DNA from: Chamaea fasciata
Taxonomy: Eukaryota; Chordata; Aves; Passeriformes; Sylviidae
Reading direction: 5' to 3'
DNA length: 64,000 nucleotides
Assembly (NCBI GenBank): GCA_029207755.1
Contig: JARCOQ010000008.1
Span: 24,479,021 to 24,543,020, forward strand
This document shows, one piece after another, positions 39,456 through 51,946 of this stretch. The translations under genes were made by a program, and so were the position numbers. Each line of letters opens with the position of its first letter. Position 1 is the first letter of the stretch. The notes under the pieces are model-generated. The model saw nothing but the letters and a program-made list of their open reading frames with translations, did no database searches and was not told where the DNA came from.

Positions 39456-41093
39456 ATATAATGCCATCTTGCAGCATGGCCAGGACTTGAGCAACAGACA
39501 AGGTTGAAGCCCATTTACAGAGCTAGAGGTCCCATTTCCAGTTTTTTTAAAGCTCAAGGGCTTTTCTGAAGGCTCTGTCTAGCCCATCATCACTACCACA
39601 GTGTGAACACATCCCATTGGCAAGGGGAGTACATCGGTATTCACATAGACAAGAGAGGAGGAAGGGTGGTTGGAGGAACAGATTTATTGCCACATGACAC
39701 CCTACAACCCGGCAACACTGGGGGAACAAGAGACATGAAGCCATCCAGTGTTCCCTGTTTACCAGGTTGTGGGTTTTTTTGAGGCTTTGCTGCTCACTGG
39801 CTGCCTGCCTTCCCTCACAACTTGTTCAACCTCATGTTGGCAGGTCAGGTGTGAGCTCAGCAAAATAAGCCTTTCCACCACTCCATGAAACCATGCCACT
39901 CCCTCTTCCCTTCCAAAGGAGTCCATACTTTTTTATTTTCCTGGGCAAAGAGGAGTGTGAATAATAGATTTGCTACTTGCAGGGCTCACCACTGAAGTGT
40001 GGGTCTGCATCTGCTGCAGAGATAAATCAAAGGAGATGGCAGGATGGTTGGGTGAGCATCTGACCAGAACTTTAACCATGCATTTAATTTACAAGCAGGG
40101 TTAAGGTTTAATATATGGTCCCTTTGTAAATAGACTCATGTGGCATCCCCCCACCTGTCTCCTGGGGGATCAGGCTAATTGGCACAGGCTGAGAAGCTGA
40201 GTCCAGGCTGATTTCACAGAGCACTGCAGACAAAGGTGGCTGTGAGCAGAAGCATTAGAAATTATAATATTGTACTGACTGCCCCAGTTATCAATGGATA
40301 AGGAGCAAGCAAACACCTGGCTGGCTGGGTTGCATTTATTGTAATGTAACAGCTTACTTTGATTCTAGAGATGTGCAGTGAAATGCTGGCTATTGCAGGT
40401 AGATGCAGCAAGCTGTCAAGTTTGGTCTCTCCATCAAGACCTGCCTCCTGCAGCATGCCATCTCTCATGATCCAGATCAGTGTATCTTTTCTGTACCCCT
40501 TCCTCAGCGTGTTCTCCTCACACTCACAGTACCTCCTGATCCATAACCCTGGCAAAGTTTCCCTCCATGAGCCTCAGGAAGAAGAGCATCACTTCCATCC
40601 TATCCAAAATGTCACGTTGTAGTAGTTTGTGGATTTCTCCAGTGCCCGGGGCGGTGTCTCTGGAGCCATGACTCACTGCGGGTGGGAGCAGGAGACAGCG
40701 AGGGTGTCTGTCATGGTGTCTGTCAGTGGTGGGAAAGCTCTGCCTCCCTCTCCCCGCATTTGCCTGTTGGGCATATGGGAGTAGTGCCCCCGAATACATC
40801 GCAGCTGGCCAGATTAGTAAAGATCTTCGGCTGAGATCTTTTCACACGGTGCAAAGTGCCAGCCACTGAACAGCTAACCTGATATTGAAGGACACTTTGC
40901 CTAACAACCTCTGAAATGGCTTTGTTTTAAAGGTTCTTTTGTCTGTAACTCTTCAACTTTCGACCTCTTTTTACCTTCTCTGGGGCCACTCTGCTTCCCT
41001 CTTTCAGCCCCTGTTTTTCTTCTCCTGGTCAGGCAGACTCCCTCTCTGTGACATGACTATCAGCTTGTGGCTTCACCTCACTGAAACTGTAGA

Positions 41094-41095
<2 letters not shown>
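39456..41095. other. Unique non-coding stretch with a mild CpG patch
   Basis: No recognisable gene. On the minus strand at about 40380-40700 there is an acceptor-like CCCACCCGCAG (exon side from 40675). It is followed by a Kozak-like ATG and overlapping short open frames, one containing HKLLQRDILDRMEVMLFF. All stop soon and none is recognised. The patch 40640-40790 has several CpG. Confidence 0.45.

Positions 41096-41140
<45 letters not shown>
41096..41140. repeat. Poly-A tract (45 A)
   Basis: An uninterrupted 45-A run is flanked by CTGTAGAC on the left and TTGTAGGC on the right. The shared TGTAG touches the tract on both sides, so it is not a normal target-site duplication of a long insertion. 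No element body is recognised upstream. Confidence 0.95.
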
Positions 41141-41143
<3 letters not shown>

Positions 41144-43206
41144 TAGGCACCTGTACTAAACTGGAGATCTAAACTCCTATGGCTTATGGAAAAAGAGACC
41201 TTCTGAAAGCATTTCATTTTTATTTCTTTGTTAGACTGGCAGAAATTCTCTCCCAGAGTTGTCAGTATCTCTCCAGCAGCTATACAGCCAGTTTAATTTA
41301 TGTAAACCACACACTTTTTAGGTAATCAGAGTATGGTGAGATGACTCCTGCCCTTGTCTTCAGAGAACCTAAAGGTGAATTTTCTCCTGTGTCTTCCTGG
41401 TGCCCTTTTCAAATAAGCATAAACACTCACGAAGCTTTGGGGCTTTTTAATTTTTGAAAAGGAGAGGCTGATATGACTGGGTTATTAGGAAGGTTTAATG
41501 CCAACATCATTAGTAGTCCTCTTGACCTATGATTCCCATCAAACTATTGTTCAGTTCCCCTATATATATTGAGTATGAACTGCCATCAATACACATGGCA
41601 GCTGCTCTCTTGCTTTGTTTACAGGGGTTGCACCAGTCTTGCAGACTAAAAGCCATGAATTTTCACTGCTTCCCCACAAAATCAGCCTCTCTCCACCACT
41701 TTGGACCCTCAACACAGTCAGGAGTGTTGCACAGGATCTCATCAGAAAGTGAGACTTGCACACATCATTGTCAAAGGTCTTTGAAGGTTTTTAAAATGCA
41801 GTATCCACTGGAATCACTTCTTCTGGGACCTCAGTAAAAATACCTCACAGCAGGATAAAACTCTTGTTTCTGACGCAGACCTTCTGCATGGTGTCTGGAT
41901 TGGATGAGGATGGTTCTGTTCATCTGGGCCCAAAGGTGTCCCCTTTAAAGATTGGATTTATTTTTTTTTTAACGTCACTCAGGAGTATCACATAACCCTA
42001 TCAGGAAGAAAAGCAAGAGTGCTGCTTCTAGTTTAAGCCAGTATGAAATCTGCATTCTAAGATCAAATATTCAAAAGCATGAGTTCTGCTGCAGAAATCA
42101 GTAATTAAGATTTAAATCACAAACCATTATTTAAAGTGAAGAAGTATGAAAGCAATAGTGTTTGACTTCAAGTTTTTTATATAATGAATATAACTTTCTA
42201 ATTGTATAGGTGAATTTCAGAACTTAAGGGGCTCATTATTTAGCCAAGCCAGAGATGATATGTGATCATCTGACTCCAAGAACAGGCCTTTTTGAAAAAA
42301 ACAGGCACAGTTTTCAGGGTGTGATGAGTGGCAATTTTAATGTATAAATCTGATACAAAGATGCAATTTTTCCTTTCTCCCCATCCCCCCAGACCAAACC
42401 TGGAGGTAGAAATGTGAACAGAGATCAATTTAAATCATGGCTTCAGGCTCTGGGATTTTGGCCCGCTCACTTCCTACTGTTAATATCAAAGCATTAAGAA
42501 TTTTACATGTAGAGCAAGATTTTTTTTACCCAGCTAACGCCCTTTTCCTCTGACTGCAGCCAGAAGAGCTGCTGAGATATGACAGAGCTGGGTGGAGAGT
42601 TGACCATCCCTGGACCCTTGTCTCCTCCTCACCACCACTGCTGGATATCTCTGCCAAAATCCCAGCTCTGCAGTTGCCTCCAAGCAGAGCTCCCTCAGAA
42701 TAGTTCAGATTGATACCTGAACAGTTAACAAGCAGTTGAGTTGGTGGGTTGGGAATGGAGGGAACAAGGATGAACAGCTGGAGAACAATAACTTTCTAAG
42801 GGGATTGGCTGCCACTTGAACAGCACATCTGATCACACATTTGTTGCCAAGCATCTGTTTTCTTCCTACCTCCTGATGTGGTCCAGCTTCTTTGCTTTGA
42901 CTTTGCTCCCTCCTTCATCTTCTGAGATTGTGTTTCTCAAATTCTTATGCATCCTCCAGGTTACACAAAGAACTCAGCAATCCACAGGCCCTGCCAGTGT
43001 GTTTGAGAATTGCCCCCCATCCCTTTGTGTGCTGTTCTGCCTAAAAATGTCATGCCAAACAGGCTTAATCAAGCTCCCCACACTAGTCAGGTCTCCAGGG
43101 AGTCCAAATTTGTATATTTTCTTAGGCAGAGTAATATCACACAGAGTACTGAACGACAGTTAAAAACCACATCTGGATCTTGCTCTGTTATAATACATCC
43201 ATAGCC
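41141..43206. other. Unique non-coding stretch
   Basis: No recognisable gene. The 102-codon plus frame at 41529-41837 shows no domain. AT-rich sequence lies at about 42050-42240. Confidence 0.6.
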
Positions 43207-43415
43207 CTAAGGGGAAGCCGTGTGGTTTGGTGATTCATGAAACCTGCATTTCATTCCCAGCTCTTCCACTGCCTCCTTGGGTGACCTTAACTCAGTTATT
43301 ACACTGCCCTGTTTTTCGATTCTGCCACCTGTGAAAATGGCTGGGGCGATGCTGCCTCCTGCCCAAAGCCCTTTGGCAGCCTCTGAAGGCAAGGGCCAAG
43401 CACTATTGCCCAGCC
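43207..43415 (+). repeat. MIR-like ancient tRNA-derived SINE
   Basis: The order of segments matches MIR-type (CORE) SINEs: a tRNA-like head (GTGGTTTGGTGATTCATGA), then TTCATTCCCAGCTCTTCCAC, then CCTTGGGTGACCTTAACTCA, then a CCACCTGTGAAAATGG segment equivalent to CATCTGTAAAATGG. A tail resembling CTTTGGCAGCCTCTGAAGG and CCAAGCACTATT follows, equivalent to the MIR end with its AAG-CACTATT-like words. Divergence is high, as expected for an element active before birds and mammals split or early in amniotes. A 133-codon minus-strand frame over the same bases is a by-product. Confidence 0.6.
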
Positions 43416-44134
43416 TGATGTGAGATTTCCATGTGGAATTTGATGCAGGTGTGCCCCACGCCTTTCCTCCACACACCAGTACACCTCTGCAGACCCCATG
43501 AGGCATCTCTGCAGTGTCACCACTGCCACTGGCCGTGCCCAGCACAGTCAGAGACGTGACCCTGCTCCTGCTGCATGAGACCCATGAGCAGGACACTTGC
43601 CAGAGCATGGAGCAGTGTTTGGGACTGTGCCATTAGGCTTATCCTGCTAGGAAACACCATGTTCAGTGGCAGCTCTGTCATTTCTCCTGCTGTGATAGGC
43701 ACGTATTTAATGACCTGCCATGGTAATTTACATATGTCAGCAGAGACAGAAGCAGAGAGGTTTGTGCAGGCTGAAAGTCCCAAATTCCCTTTTCTCTTGC
43801 ATAAAAAACTCGGGGGAAAAAAAAGAAGAGTGTCTGTGACAAGAAGATTGTGTCCTGCAGAGAAGGAATGAACACACCCAGCCCCTTTGCAGGTCAGTAG
43901 GACATAGTCATTGTTCTTCCGAGTGTTACATGGCTCATTCAGCTGGGGCCTGCTGTGACACAGTTACGCTCCTAAAGAGCACCAAGTGACAAGCCCTGCT
44001 TTTCCTTTGAGAAATATCCCCATATTCCACAGGTTACAATCCACTAGATAACAACCTTGAGTTGAATGTTATCATGGCTGAGATTTCCCACTGCAGCAAT
44101 ATACAGGATACTTTTTGGTTTACTACCCACTCCA
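43416..44134. other. Unique non-coding stretch
   Basis: No recognisable gene or repeat. Frames of 88-98 codons on both strands overlap each other without domains. Confidence 0.6.
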
Positions 44135-44200
44135 GGAAAAAGAAAAAAAAAAAAAGAAAGAAAAAAAAAAAAGAAAGAAAAAAAAAAAGGGGAAAAAAAG
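44135..44200 (+). repeat. A-rich polypurine tract
   Basis: Runs of A are interrupted by G, with AAAGAAAG units, and there are no pyrimidines in the core. It is read directly. A Lys-rich frame across it is a by-product. Confidence 0.92.
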
Positions 44201-46719
44201 CATACAGCTAAATAAAGTGAAGGTTCACAGCTCTGACAAAGCCTTTCAGTGGGAATCTGGGACGCTTTTCAAGTGTTACCGACTGCTTTATTTTCCCATG
44301 GCTCTTTCCAAGATAATAATTGCTCCGCAGATGTTTCCCTCAGGACAGTGAGATGTTCAGGTACCGGGGCAAAAGCTGAGGCTTTGGGCTATCGTTCACA
44401 AGGCTACTGTTACCTGGTGTGTTCTTGCAGAGTGCAGCCTTTTCCCACCACAGAATTTCTTAGGTGTCTGCTTTATCAGAAACACTGTAAATTTGAGCCC
44501 TCTGGCTAATTGTGCCTGATTTATGTGAATGACACATTTGTGTCTGTATGCAACATGAATAAGAGACGGCAAGGTGGTTTGTTTCTGCCACATACGATAA
44601 CTCACACGTGCCCAAACGCACAACTCTAAAACATGTTACTTACCACTTCAGGAAGACTCCTGAGAAGATTTCAGCTTCCAGCTTTTGACATGTTACCAGC
44701 TTCTTTACAAGTTCTGCAAATCAAAAATGCAATGATGTATGTTTAGTCTTCCACTGTGCACGTGTTTTTTCTCTGTCCTTACACTGGCAGAAGCAAAGTG
44801 GACTCTCCTCTGCTTGAGGATGGAGTACCACCTTAGGAAGAAGAGGCTTTGCTTAATGTCCCCAGTGTCACAGCAAAGATGGTAATTACCTTCCTTCCCA
44901 GTAACACTGCCACTTCTGCCTCCTTCATTTAAAAACAGAGCCCATTGAGCAAACGACTCAGGCCTTGAGAACAACTATCCTCTTGTGTGATAATTTGAGC
45001 TCTGTAAAAGTCAGCCCTATGGGCACTGACTGAGTCACATATCCTTGTGGACGCTGTTTATGACTGCTTGTGATGGATATGGTTATACAGACTCAGGTGA
45101 CTGCACCAGCAGTTCACATTTGTGGAACCAGTACTGGGCATCGGACAGCTTGGCTTTGTCTTGCTGGGAAAATGTTGGAGCAGATCACCACAGTTCTGGT
45201 CAGAGATCTATGGGCTAAACCTTGCTCCAAGGAGCAGAAATGGCAGGTTTGGGTACCAAGTCAAACCCAAAAGCAGGCAAGCCACACTGGAAGTGGGTTG
45301 GACAGAAGTCTAAAGCATATCAAAGGAAGTCCTGCTTCATGGCACGTTTATATCTCACAAGACTGAAAAATCATCCTCTTAAAGGAACTGATGGCACAAC
45401 GCTATTTCCTTCATGCGTCCTACTCTGTTCACAAAACACTGGCTTTGTCTAATTTGAAAAGATCTTTCACCTCTGGCCCAGAGGTGAAAATTTCCATGAC
45501 TCTTCTGTAGGAGTAGAGAAGGGGACTTCCCACCACCCACCCTCTCCAGAAATGATGACCACCCAGCAGCTCCTCAAGACCTGACCAGAGGTCATTCTGA
45601 TAATCAAAAACTCTTCCCACACAACAGCTTGTATGCAGGACCTCTGAAATTACAAGGAATAGCTTGTTCTCTTTCCTCTGCCCCCTGTAGAGCCAGTCAA
45701 CCTGTATGTCACATGCTTCCAGACACAAGAGAGGTTCTCTTTTCTCTGCTAGTGCAAAAGAGAGAAGGGAGTAGGAAACCCTGAATGCAGCTGCAAAACT
45801 TGGCTGTGACTTGATCGGGCAGAACATTGAGTACTATGAGGGTCTAGCCAGGTAGGGGTTTGTACAGAGCTAAAAGAATATTATGCTCTGCCTCACATTG
45901 CTCTTTTAAACTGGTGTTTCTTTGCTTCTCTCCCATATAACAATGGAGAGATATTTTTTGCCTAGTCACATTCACATGCACACACACACAGACCAGCCTG
46001 GACAAGACGCCAGATATGTCACTTGGGATCCTATCCAACAGTCTCCTAGAAATAGAAAGCCAACAAGAGAAAACACTTGGTCACTGCCAGACTCCAGTAC
46101 CTCTGTCTGAGTTGAGCCCCATGAAGCCAAAGCGGTCACTGTAATGTCAGGGCAATTGGATTTCATCAAATCTGGGTTCCTTGCAGGGAGCTCTGCCTGG
46201 GAAAGGCAGCCAGCCCCACAGCCCATCTGAGGGAGTGATCTTTGATGTGCAAAGTTTCCTGAGGTGGTGCCAAAAGCCTGTACCACCGCCTGTTTCGCTG
46301 TGAGTGGCAATGCTCTTGTGCCATAGAAACCAGCAGTGACTGTTTCCCATGCAAACTGCTGTCCCCAGAAGCTCAGAACTGTGGCTGAGTATCACTGCCT
46401 ATAGCCTGAGTACACAAGGGGTGGACATATCTGGTTTTGGCACCAGTCCTTTTTTAAGAGGACAAACAGACCTAAAAAATCTAATAGCCCTATCCTTGTC
46501 CCCCAATGCACTGAGATCCAACTTAGGGCAGTAGTTCAAGGGATCTCTTTAAACCTCAGCACAAATTCACATTCCTGGAGAAGCTGCCCAAAATCGCCAT
46601 GCTGGACTAAATCCACATCTATTTTAGATGGGGCATCTATTTTATAAGTATAAAATTCTCCTTTCTTCCCATTGCACAATCTGGGAGGAGAAGGAAAAGA
46701 CAAGGGGCACACCTTTCCC
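44201..46719. other. Unique non-coding stretch
   Basis: No recognisable gene. An AP-1-type TGACTGAGTCA lies at about 45027. A short CA run sits near 45980. Frames up to 132 codons (45429-45827 minus) have no recognised domain. Confidence 0.55.
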
Positions 46720-46724
46720 CAAAC

Positions 46725-47090
46725 AATCAGCTAATTAATTATCACATGCCTGGGTGCAATGCTTTCAGCAGAGCCTTGTCTATGTGCTAATTAGTATCAT
46801 TATCTGGTGCCCCAAGGAACGAGCTTTGATTACCCTTCTCTTACTGATTCTAGAGGAACAGCTAGGCAAATGCTTTCACAGGTCATAAAATTATCTCAGC
46901 TCTTCTTGAAGCCCATCTACAGCCCTTAGCTCTCTGACCTGCTGCGCTGATGAGTCATCCATGCACTGACTGGAAATTATCTTTCTTACCAGTTAGCACC
47001 TGCCACCAGATGACCTGGCATACAGGCATAGAAAAATTGTAGCCTTTTATGATGCTGAGCTATTTCTGTAGATTTACATACTTTTTTGAC
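46725..47090. promoter_or_regulatory. Possible enhancer (dense homeodomain/AP-1-type sites)
   Basis: The segment contains TAATTAATTA (46732-46741), CTAATTAG (46787-46794), GATTA words, TGAGTCAT (46951-46958) and TTTTATGATG near 47045. No repeat is present. Such clustering is typical of vertebrate developmental enhancers but also of AT-rich DNA, and no conservation data are available here. Confidence 0.2.
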
Positions 47091-49183
47091 AGTAGATGTG
47101 GTCTGATGGAGCAGGCATATTAACCTGGGTCATCTTCTAGAGAAGCAGTTCCTAGCCCAAATTGTTCAGTGACCCATGACCAGGTTGTGTAAGAAGAATT
47201 TAACTTCCTATAGGGTCATCTATAATATCATTCTAGTTTCTGTGCACGTTTGATCTGGACCCCTTAGATCTCACTTCCAACAGCCAACATAACCCTGGAC
47301 TCGTAGGTCCTCCAGGCTCCATGGAGTAAGAAAAAGAACATGGCATCTCCTGCAAAATATTCCATGATTGCTCAGCTCTTCCCTCCATGCTGGGACGCGT
47401 TCCACCAGATCTGCCCCTTCCACTTCTTTCCTGGATTAAAAAAGGTAAAAAGCACCAAAAAATTGTTGACTGCTCACAGTCTTCCTCTGATGTGATTTTT
47501 ACTAGCAGGTCACATTTCATACCCATGTGCTCAAACATTTTGCGAGACCAAACATTATCTGTAAGAATTATGACACTGATGCTTTATATGCTCACTCTGC
47601 CTCAGACTAGAGCTTGGCGCTTGTGAAAACAAGTATAATTAGCTGTGTCACTCAGCTCAAGATAAAACTTGATAAAACCTACTTTCAAAGAAGGTGCCAA
47701 TCAAATAAATGCAAAATAACAGCGAGGCATCCCTTCCTCACAGCTAGTTTAATAGCATGAATTAATAACCGCAAAGCACTTAGTTCAAAGGGAGCACTTC
47801 TGTGATAATTAAGGACACCAACACTCATGAGCAACACTTTCACCTCTCTGTGGGCAGCCGTCTTTTCAGCTGCATCATGGAGGGTGCTGGAGGGAGGAAA
47901 AAGGACTTGCAAGCACAAGAAACTAACCTTGTCATAGAAAGAAAGAGAAGTGAAAGGGGCAAGGTCAAGGGTACAACACTGTCTCACATCTGATAGAAAA
48001 GTGAAAGAGTCTGTAGTCAGTAGCTGGGTGCCCTTTTGCCTGCAAGATAGAACTAAAAGAGCTGATAGTGAAAGCAAAAGAAAATTTAGTGCAAGCAGGC
48101 AAGTTTTCACTTCTCTGAGATAAGGCCCACCAAATGCACCTGCAGTGTTTGATGGGGACAAGACCAAAACAGGAAAGACTCTGTAAAATCCTAGAAGTGC
48201 TTTTCAACCTACAGAAACAGGAACATTGTCCCAAGTGCTGAAAAAACAATAGACCAGTATATTGCCAAACTGCGCAAAATGGCTGACTCATGCAATTATC
48301 AGGGCCACTATCACCAAGCAGAACAATATGCCCAAATTGAAAAGGAATGTTAGAAAGACATGGGAAGACTCAACTGAGCCAGTCACATGCCAGTTTCAAA
48401 ATCAGGGCTGGAAGGAAGCCGGGTTGTACAAGATTGTACACTGTACAAGACAAAAATTTGCAAATGTTCTGAATCATCTTCTTCTTAAGCTGAATGGGCA
48501 CCCAGAGCAAAGGCCCAGCTGCCAGAGAGGAGGACTGCAGGCAGGCTGACCTGCCACACTGTTTAGTCTGATACACAGAGGAGGTGAAGGTTGGCATGTC
48601 ATCTTAAGGAGTTTCTTGAGAGTAGGAGCCAGGATTCAGGTCTGATGAAACTGTCTGGCCCTCTCACAGAGCCCATCACCCAAGACAAAACAATGAAGAA
48701 CCTCAGTCAGCACTTAGCGGGCCATGAAAGCACATTTCACATGCTCTACCTTCATGCTTTATCTAGGAATGGCTTCCAGGTCATGTTCCAGCAGAATAAT
48801 GAAACTGTCAGGCACAAGGTGAATCTCTTAATTTTAATAAATTAAATTCTACTAAAACAAATTTAGAAATTGCTAACAAACTCTCACAGACACAGGCAAA
48901 ATCCAACAAAAATGTTAGGCCAGTCATTCTTAAATTTCTTGTGGTCCCTTGATACTCTACACAGCTACGAATCTTAATGTACACTTTTGGATACACCTAT
49001 ACCCGACCATGCTACTAATCTGACCACTGTTAGAACCTGGAAAAAAGGTGTAACATGGAAAAAGGAGTCTCTGACTAAGAATCAAAATCTCAGCCTTGGA
49101 CTACTGCACAATCCCCAGTTAGGATCCAGTTAGTTGCTCAAAATAAATCATGTGTCCAAGAAGGAAGAAACATCAGGGGGAAA
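47091..49183. other. Unique non-coding stretch
   Basis: A 160-codon minus-strand frame (47685-48167) is the longest that is not explained by a repeat. It is Leu/Ser-rich with a hydrophobic stretch near its start and has no recognised domain. Within 47690-47830 there are AATGCAAAAT (octamer-like) and several TAATTA/ATTAAT words. Nothing else is recognised. Confidence 0.5.
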
Positions 49184-49255
49184 TATAAATCCTGGTTTGT
49201 GCAGCAGGCTGGTTAGTAGCCACAGACTTCACTGCTGTCAAACACCAAGAATCAG
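49184..49255 (+). promoter_or_regulatory. TATA box with first-exon-like segment
   Basis: TATAAAT (49184-49190) is followed about 25-30 bases later by a plausible start region (GGTTAGTAGCCACAG). A segment without ATG then ends at ATCAG, directly followed by GTGAGAG, a consensus splice donor at 49256. The arrangement is that of a TATA-driven gene with a short non-coding first exon. It lies about 0.7 kb upstream of the first copy of the duplicated block. No downstream coding exon is recognised, so the call rests on consensus matches only. Confidence 0.25.
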
Positions 49256-49969
49256 GTGAGAGCAGAAGTTACAAACCCAGTAGAAGGAACTGAAAGGGAG
49301 ATACCCCGTGTAGACCCTGCTGATTGTGCCCATTCTTATTAAACCACTCCTAGACACTTCTGGAAAACAGGTATTTGTCTAGGCATCATCTTTTCTGCCC
49401 AGTAACCATGAGAACATATGCCAGAACACACCTCATCCATCAAACAGTGAACAGATTCACGTGGTCACAAGACAGATGCTCATTAATCTCCAGCCCACCT
49501 GTGTAGTGTTAAAATGGGAAGAGGAGCCTCCTAAATCCTGCTTCCTACGAGCCTGAATTAACACTCTCCCTTCCTCTCTGAGCTAAATTCTAGTTTTTGT
49601 AGAATTTAAGACTGTTAATGTATTAACTACATGGGCAAAACAGGGTATATAAAATATATTTCCCTATGTCTTATAAACAATACAATAAGGTTGATAAAAT
49701 AAATTGTGGCATAAACAAGAGGGAAGATACAATGCTGATGGATAAGGAGTGAAGACCCCTTTACTCCTTGTACTTGCTTTTTGTTGAAGGATGAGTCCCA
49801 AATCCAGCAGTGATTTGGTCTTCTCTCTTTCTGTCCTGAGAATAAAAATATCCAGTGCACCTGGCCAAATCTAGCTCTCCTTAGCTGGAAACTTGCTGAG
49901 GTCCTGGAGCAGAGCATGGCAGTATTACATGACTTTTCACAACACAATAATGAGCCACAGTCCTTGTCA
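49256..49969. other. Unique non-coding stretch
   Basis: No recognisable repeat or exon between the TATA/donor segment and the duplicated block. A 143-codon minus frame (49627-50058) with a hydrophobic C-terminal part has no recognised domain. Confidence 0.55.
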
Positions 49970-50297
49970 TCACCTGTCCTGGCTGAATTGGTCACGTGGC
50001 CTGCCCAGTTTCTGAACAAAAGCTGATTTGTCTGTGATGCAGCTATTTTTAAGAACAAGTACCAACCAATTGCTCACAAAGCCTTCATTATTTAATTCTG
50101 TACTGAGGACTTTGCAGTCGTGAAAATGCTTTTATATGTTGCACATAGACGTGAGCCTGTATATTTTCTTTTTTTTTTACAGACCAAAAGTTGGAACAAA
50201 GATAGCAGAACTAAACCAAAGCCCCTTTTTCTTGCTGATAATCCTCTTGGACCCAATCCAATTCTGTGTCATCGAGTAACTCTTTCCTCTCTTGCAG
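49970..50297 (+). repeat. Diverged direct duplication, copy A
   Basis: This block matches 51947-52277 in order and orientation. Shared landmarks are TCACCTGT-CTG at the left edge, ACCAACCAATTGCTCACAA, GCTTTTATAT, a T-run with an AG acceptor-like end, TTGGAACAAAG, AAAGCC before a T-run, and CTCTTGG near the right edge. The middle 185 bases look roughly 75% identical by eye. A 38-codon frame is collinear in both copies. However, differences fall at all codon positions and change most residues, which argues against a conserved protein. No third copy was seen in the window. Confidence 0.78.
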
Positions 50298-51583
50298 AGT
50301 TTGCATCCATTGCCTCACACTCTGTATTTTTTTAAAGAAACTCTGCATACTGTGTAAACAGCTGGTCTGTATAGAGATGCCTCTGTTGGCATCACCAACA
50401 CCTCTTCCTACATTTGGGGCTTTTCTTAAATGATGAGAATCACATATTTCATAAACCAGTTTGGGTTCCACAGAGCCATAAGCTCCTAGACCTGTGAACA
50501 TGTCATCCTTCTGCTGTAAGGGGAGAATCAGTGCTTGTTATTTAAGTACTAAATAATGGTGTTTCCATGGCTACTGAGAAAGGGCATTTTTATCTTTGGA
50601 GTTTTGAAGGAAGAAGTGGCATCAGAAAGTTTCTTCTGTAGAGGAATTCTTGTAACCCCATATTTTTTTCCATGTTTTGGATCAGGACAATATCGGACCA
50701 AAAATTATTTTCTATCATTCAAATTCTGCAGCAAGGGTCTCAAGTATCTTGTCAGGGCTGTTAAAATATTCCATTTCTAGGGAAAAAATGGGTCTTATTT
50801 TCTGTACTTTTGATATTCATCTTATAATATTAATTATTAAGATAAAAGCTATATTTTTTTAAAAAAATTAACATCTAAAATTTATTTTCTAACCAGAAAA
50901 TGTTAGCTTTACCAAAAACTTACCTTGAAATAGATATTGAGCAAAATCCATGTGTGTTTCTGGAGTTTATCTCTTTCCATACACTTCTATTTTATGAGAG
51001 AAAAGATGTTTCCTTGGGAAATTTCCAAAACACTTTTATTCATGATGCTGTCTGTTTGGGTAGCATCTGAGCGCCAGTCTCCTAAAATCTAGAGACAGGT
51101 TCGCAAAAAAAGAACAACGAACTACTGTGCATTTCATGTCTACAAAAGCAGCCAACCCTCTAACTGTGATATGATTTACTCAAGTCCTCTGTATTTTATA
51201 ACTCGAGCTTATGCTGGGTTACAGGGCAGGCAAATGAGAGGCAATGAAGTCCTTGGACAGACCCAGAAAGTCTCACAGAAGCTCACCTGGGCACTGTGGA
51301 GGTTATAAACATGCAAGGAAGATATTTCATATAGTTTACTACCTCAGGTATCCTCCCAAATCCTTTTAACTCTACAGCCACTCCAGAGTTTAAGTTCCTC
51401 CAGATAATGCCACAAGCCTTCAACAAGGTTATACAAACTCCAGGAAGGTGTATCTTCACAATCTGAGTCACACCTCTGACTGTAATATAGACTTCATTCC
51501 CAAGGGATTCACTTCTGAATTGAGCCTAACTTCCTGAGACAGCAGGAAGAGAAAGGACTTGCAAAAAGGAGCTGCAGCAGAGA
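50298..51583. other. Unique non-coding stretch
   Basis: No recognisable gene. An AT palindromic word TTTTTTTAAAAAAA occurs near 50856. Sequence is AT-rich to about 51050. Confidence 0.6.
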
Positions 51584-51626
51584 AAGGACCTTAAGGAGAA
51601 GGATGAACCTTAAGGAGAAGGATCAA
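51584..51626 (+). repeat. Two-copy direct repeat (19-base unit)
   Basis: CCTTAAGGAGAAGGATGAA is followed by a second copy, CCTTAAGGAGAAGGATCAA. It is a small tandem duplication without evident function. Confidence 0.88.
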
Positions 51627-51946
51627 TCTAATAAACCAGTAAGATGATCAGCACTGCATGTTATAGTCACGAGCTGCCAAACATGGCTAGGTATTTGCTA
51701 TACCGGCCAGCAGATCCTGCAGAACCACAGATTTTGATGATGGCCCTGTTCCACAAAGGGTAGATTGTATTCATCAGAGGTGCCAGCATGAGCCCTTGAG
51801 GCATCACAGCTGGCCCCTGAGCTGGCCGCCTTCTCAAAAGCCCAGGCACTTCATATCCTGCTGAAGCTTGCCAGCCAGAGGACATTTAAGAGCCAGACTG
51901 ATGTCTCAAAAGAAATAAAAAAGCCCTCCTGATTAGATCACTCCCT

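Noticed and set aside
43207..43608. 133-codon minus-strand frame
   Set aside because: About half of it is antisense of the MIR-like SINE and no domain is visible.
47685..48167. 160-codon minus-strand frame
   Set aside because: No recognised domain, no clear splice or promoter context, and ordinary non-coding composition. One such frame is expected in a window of this size.
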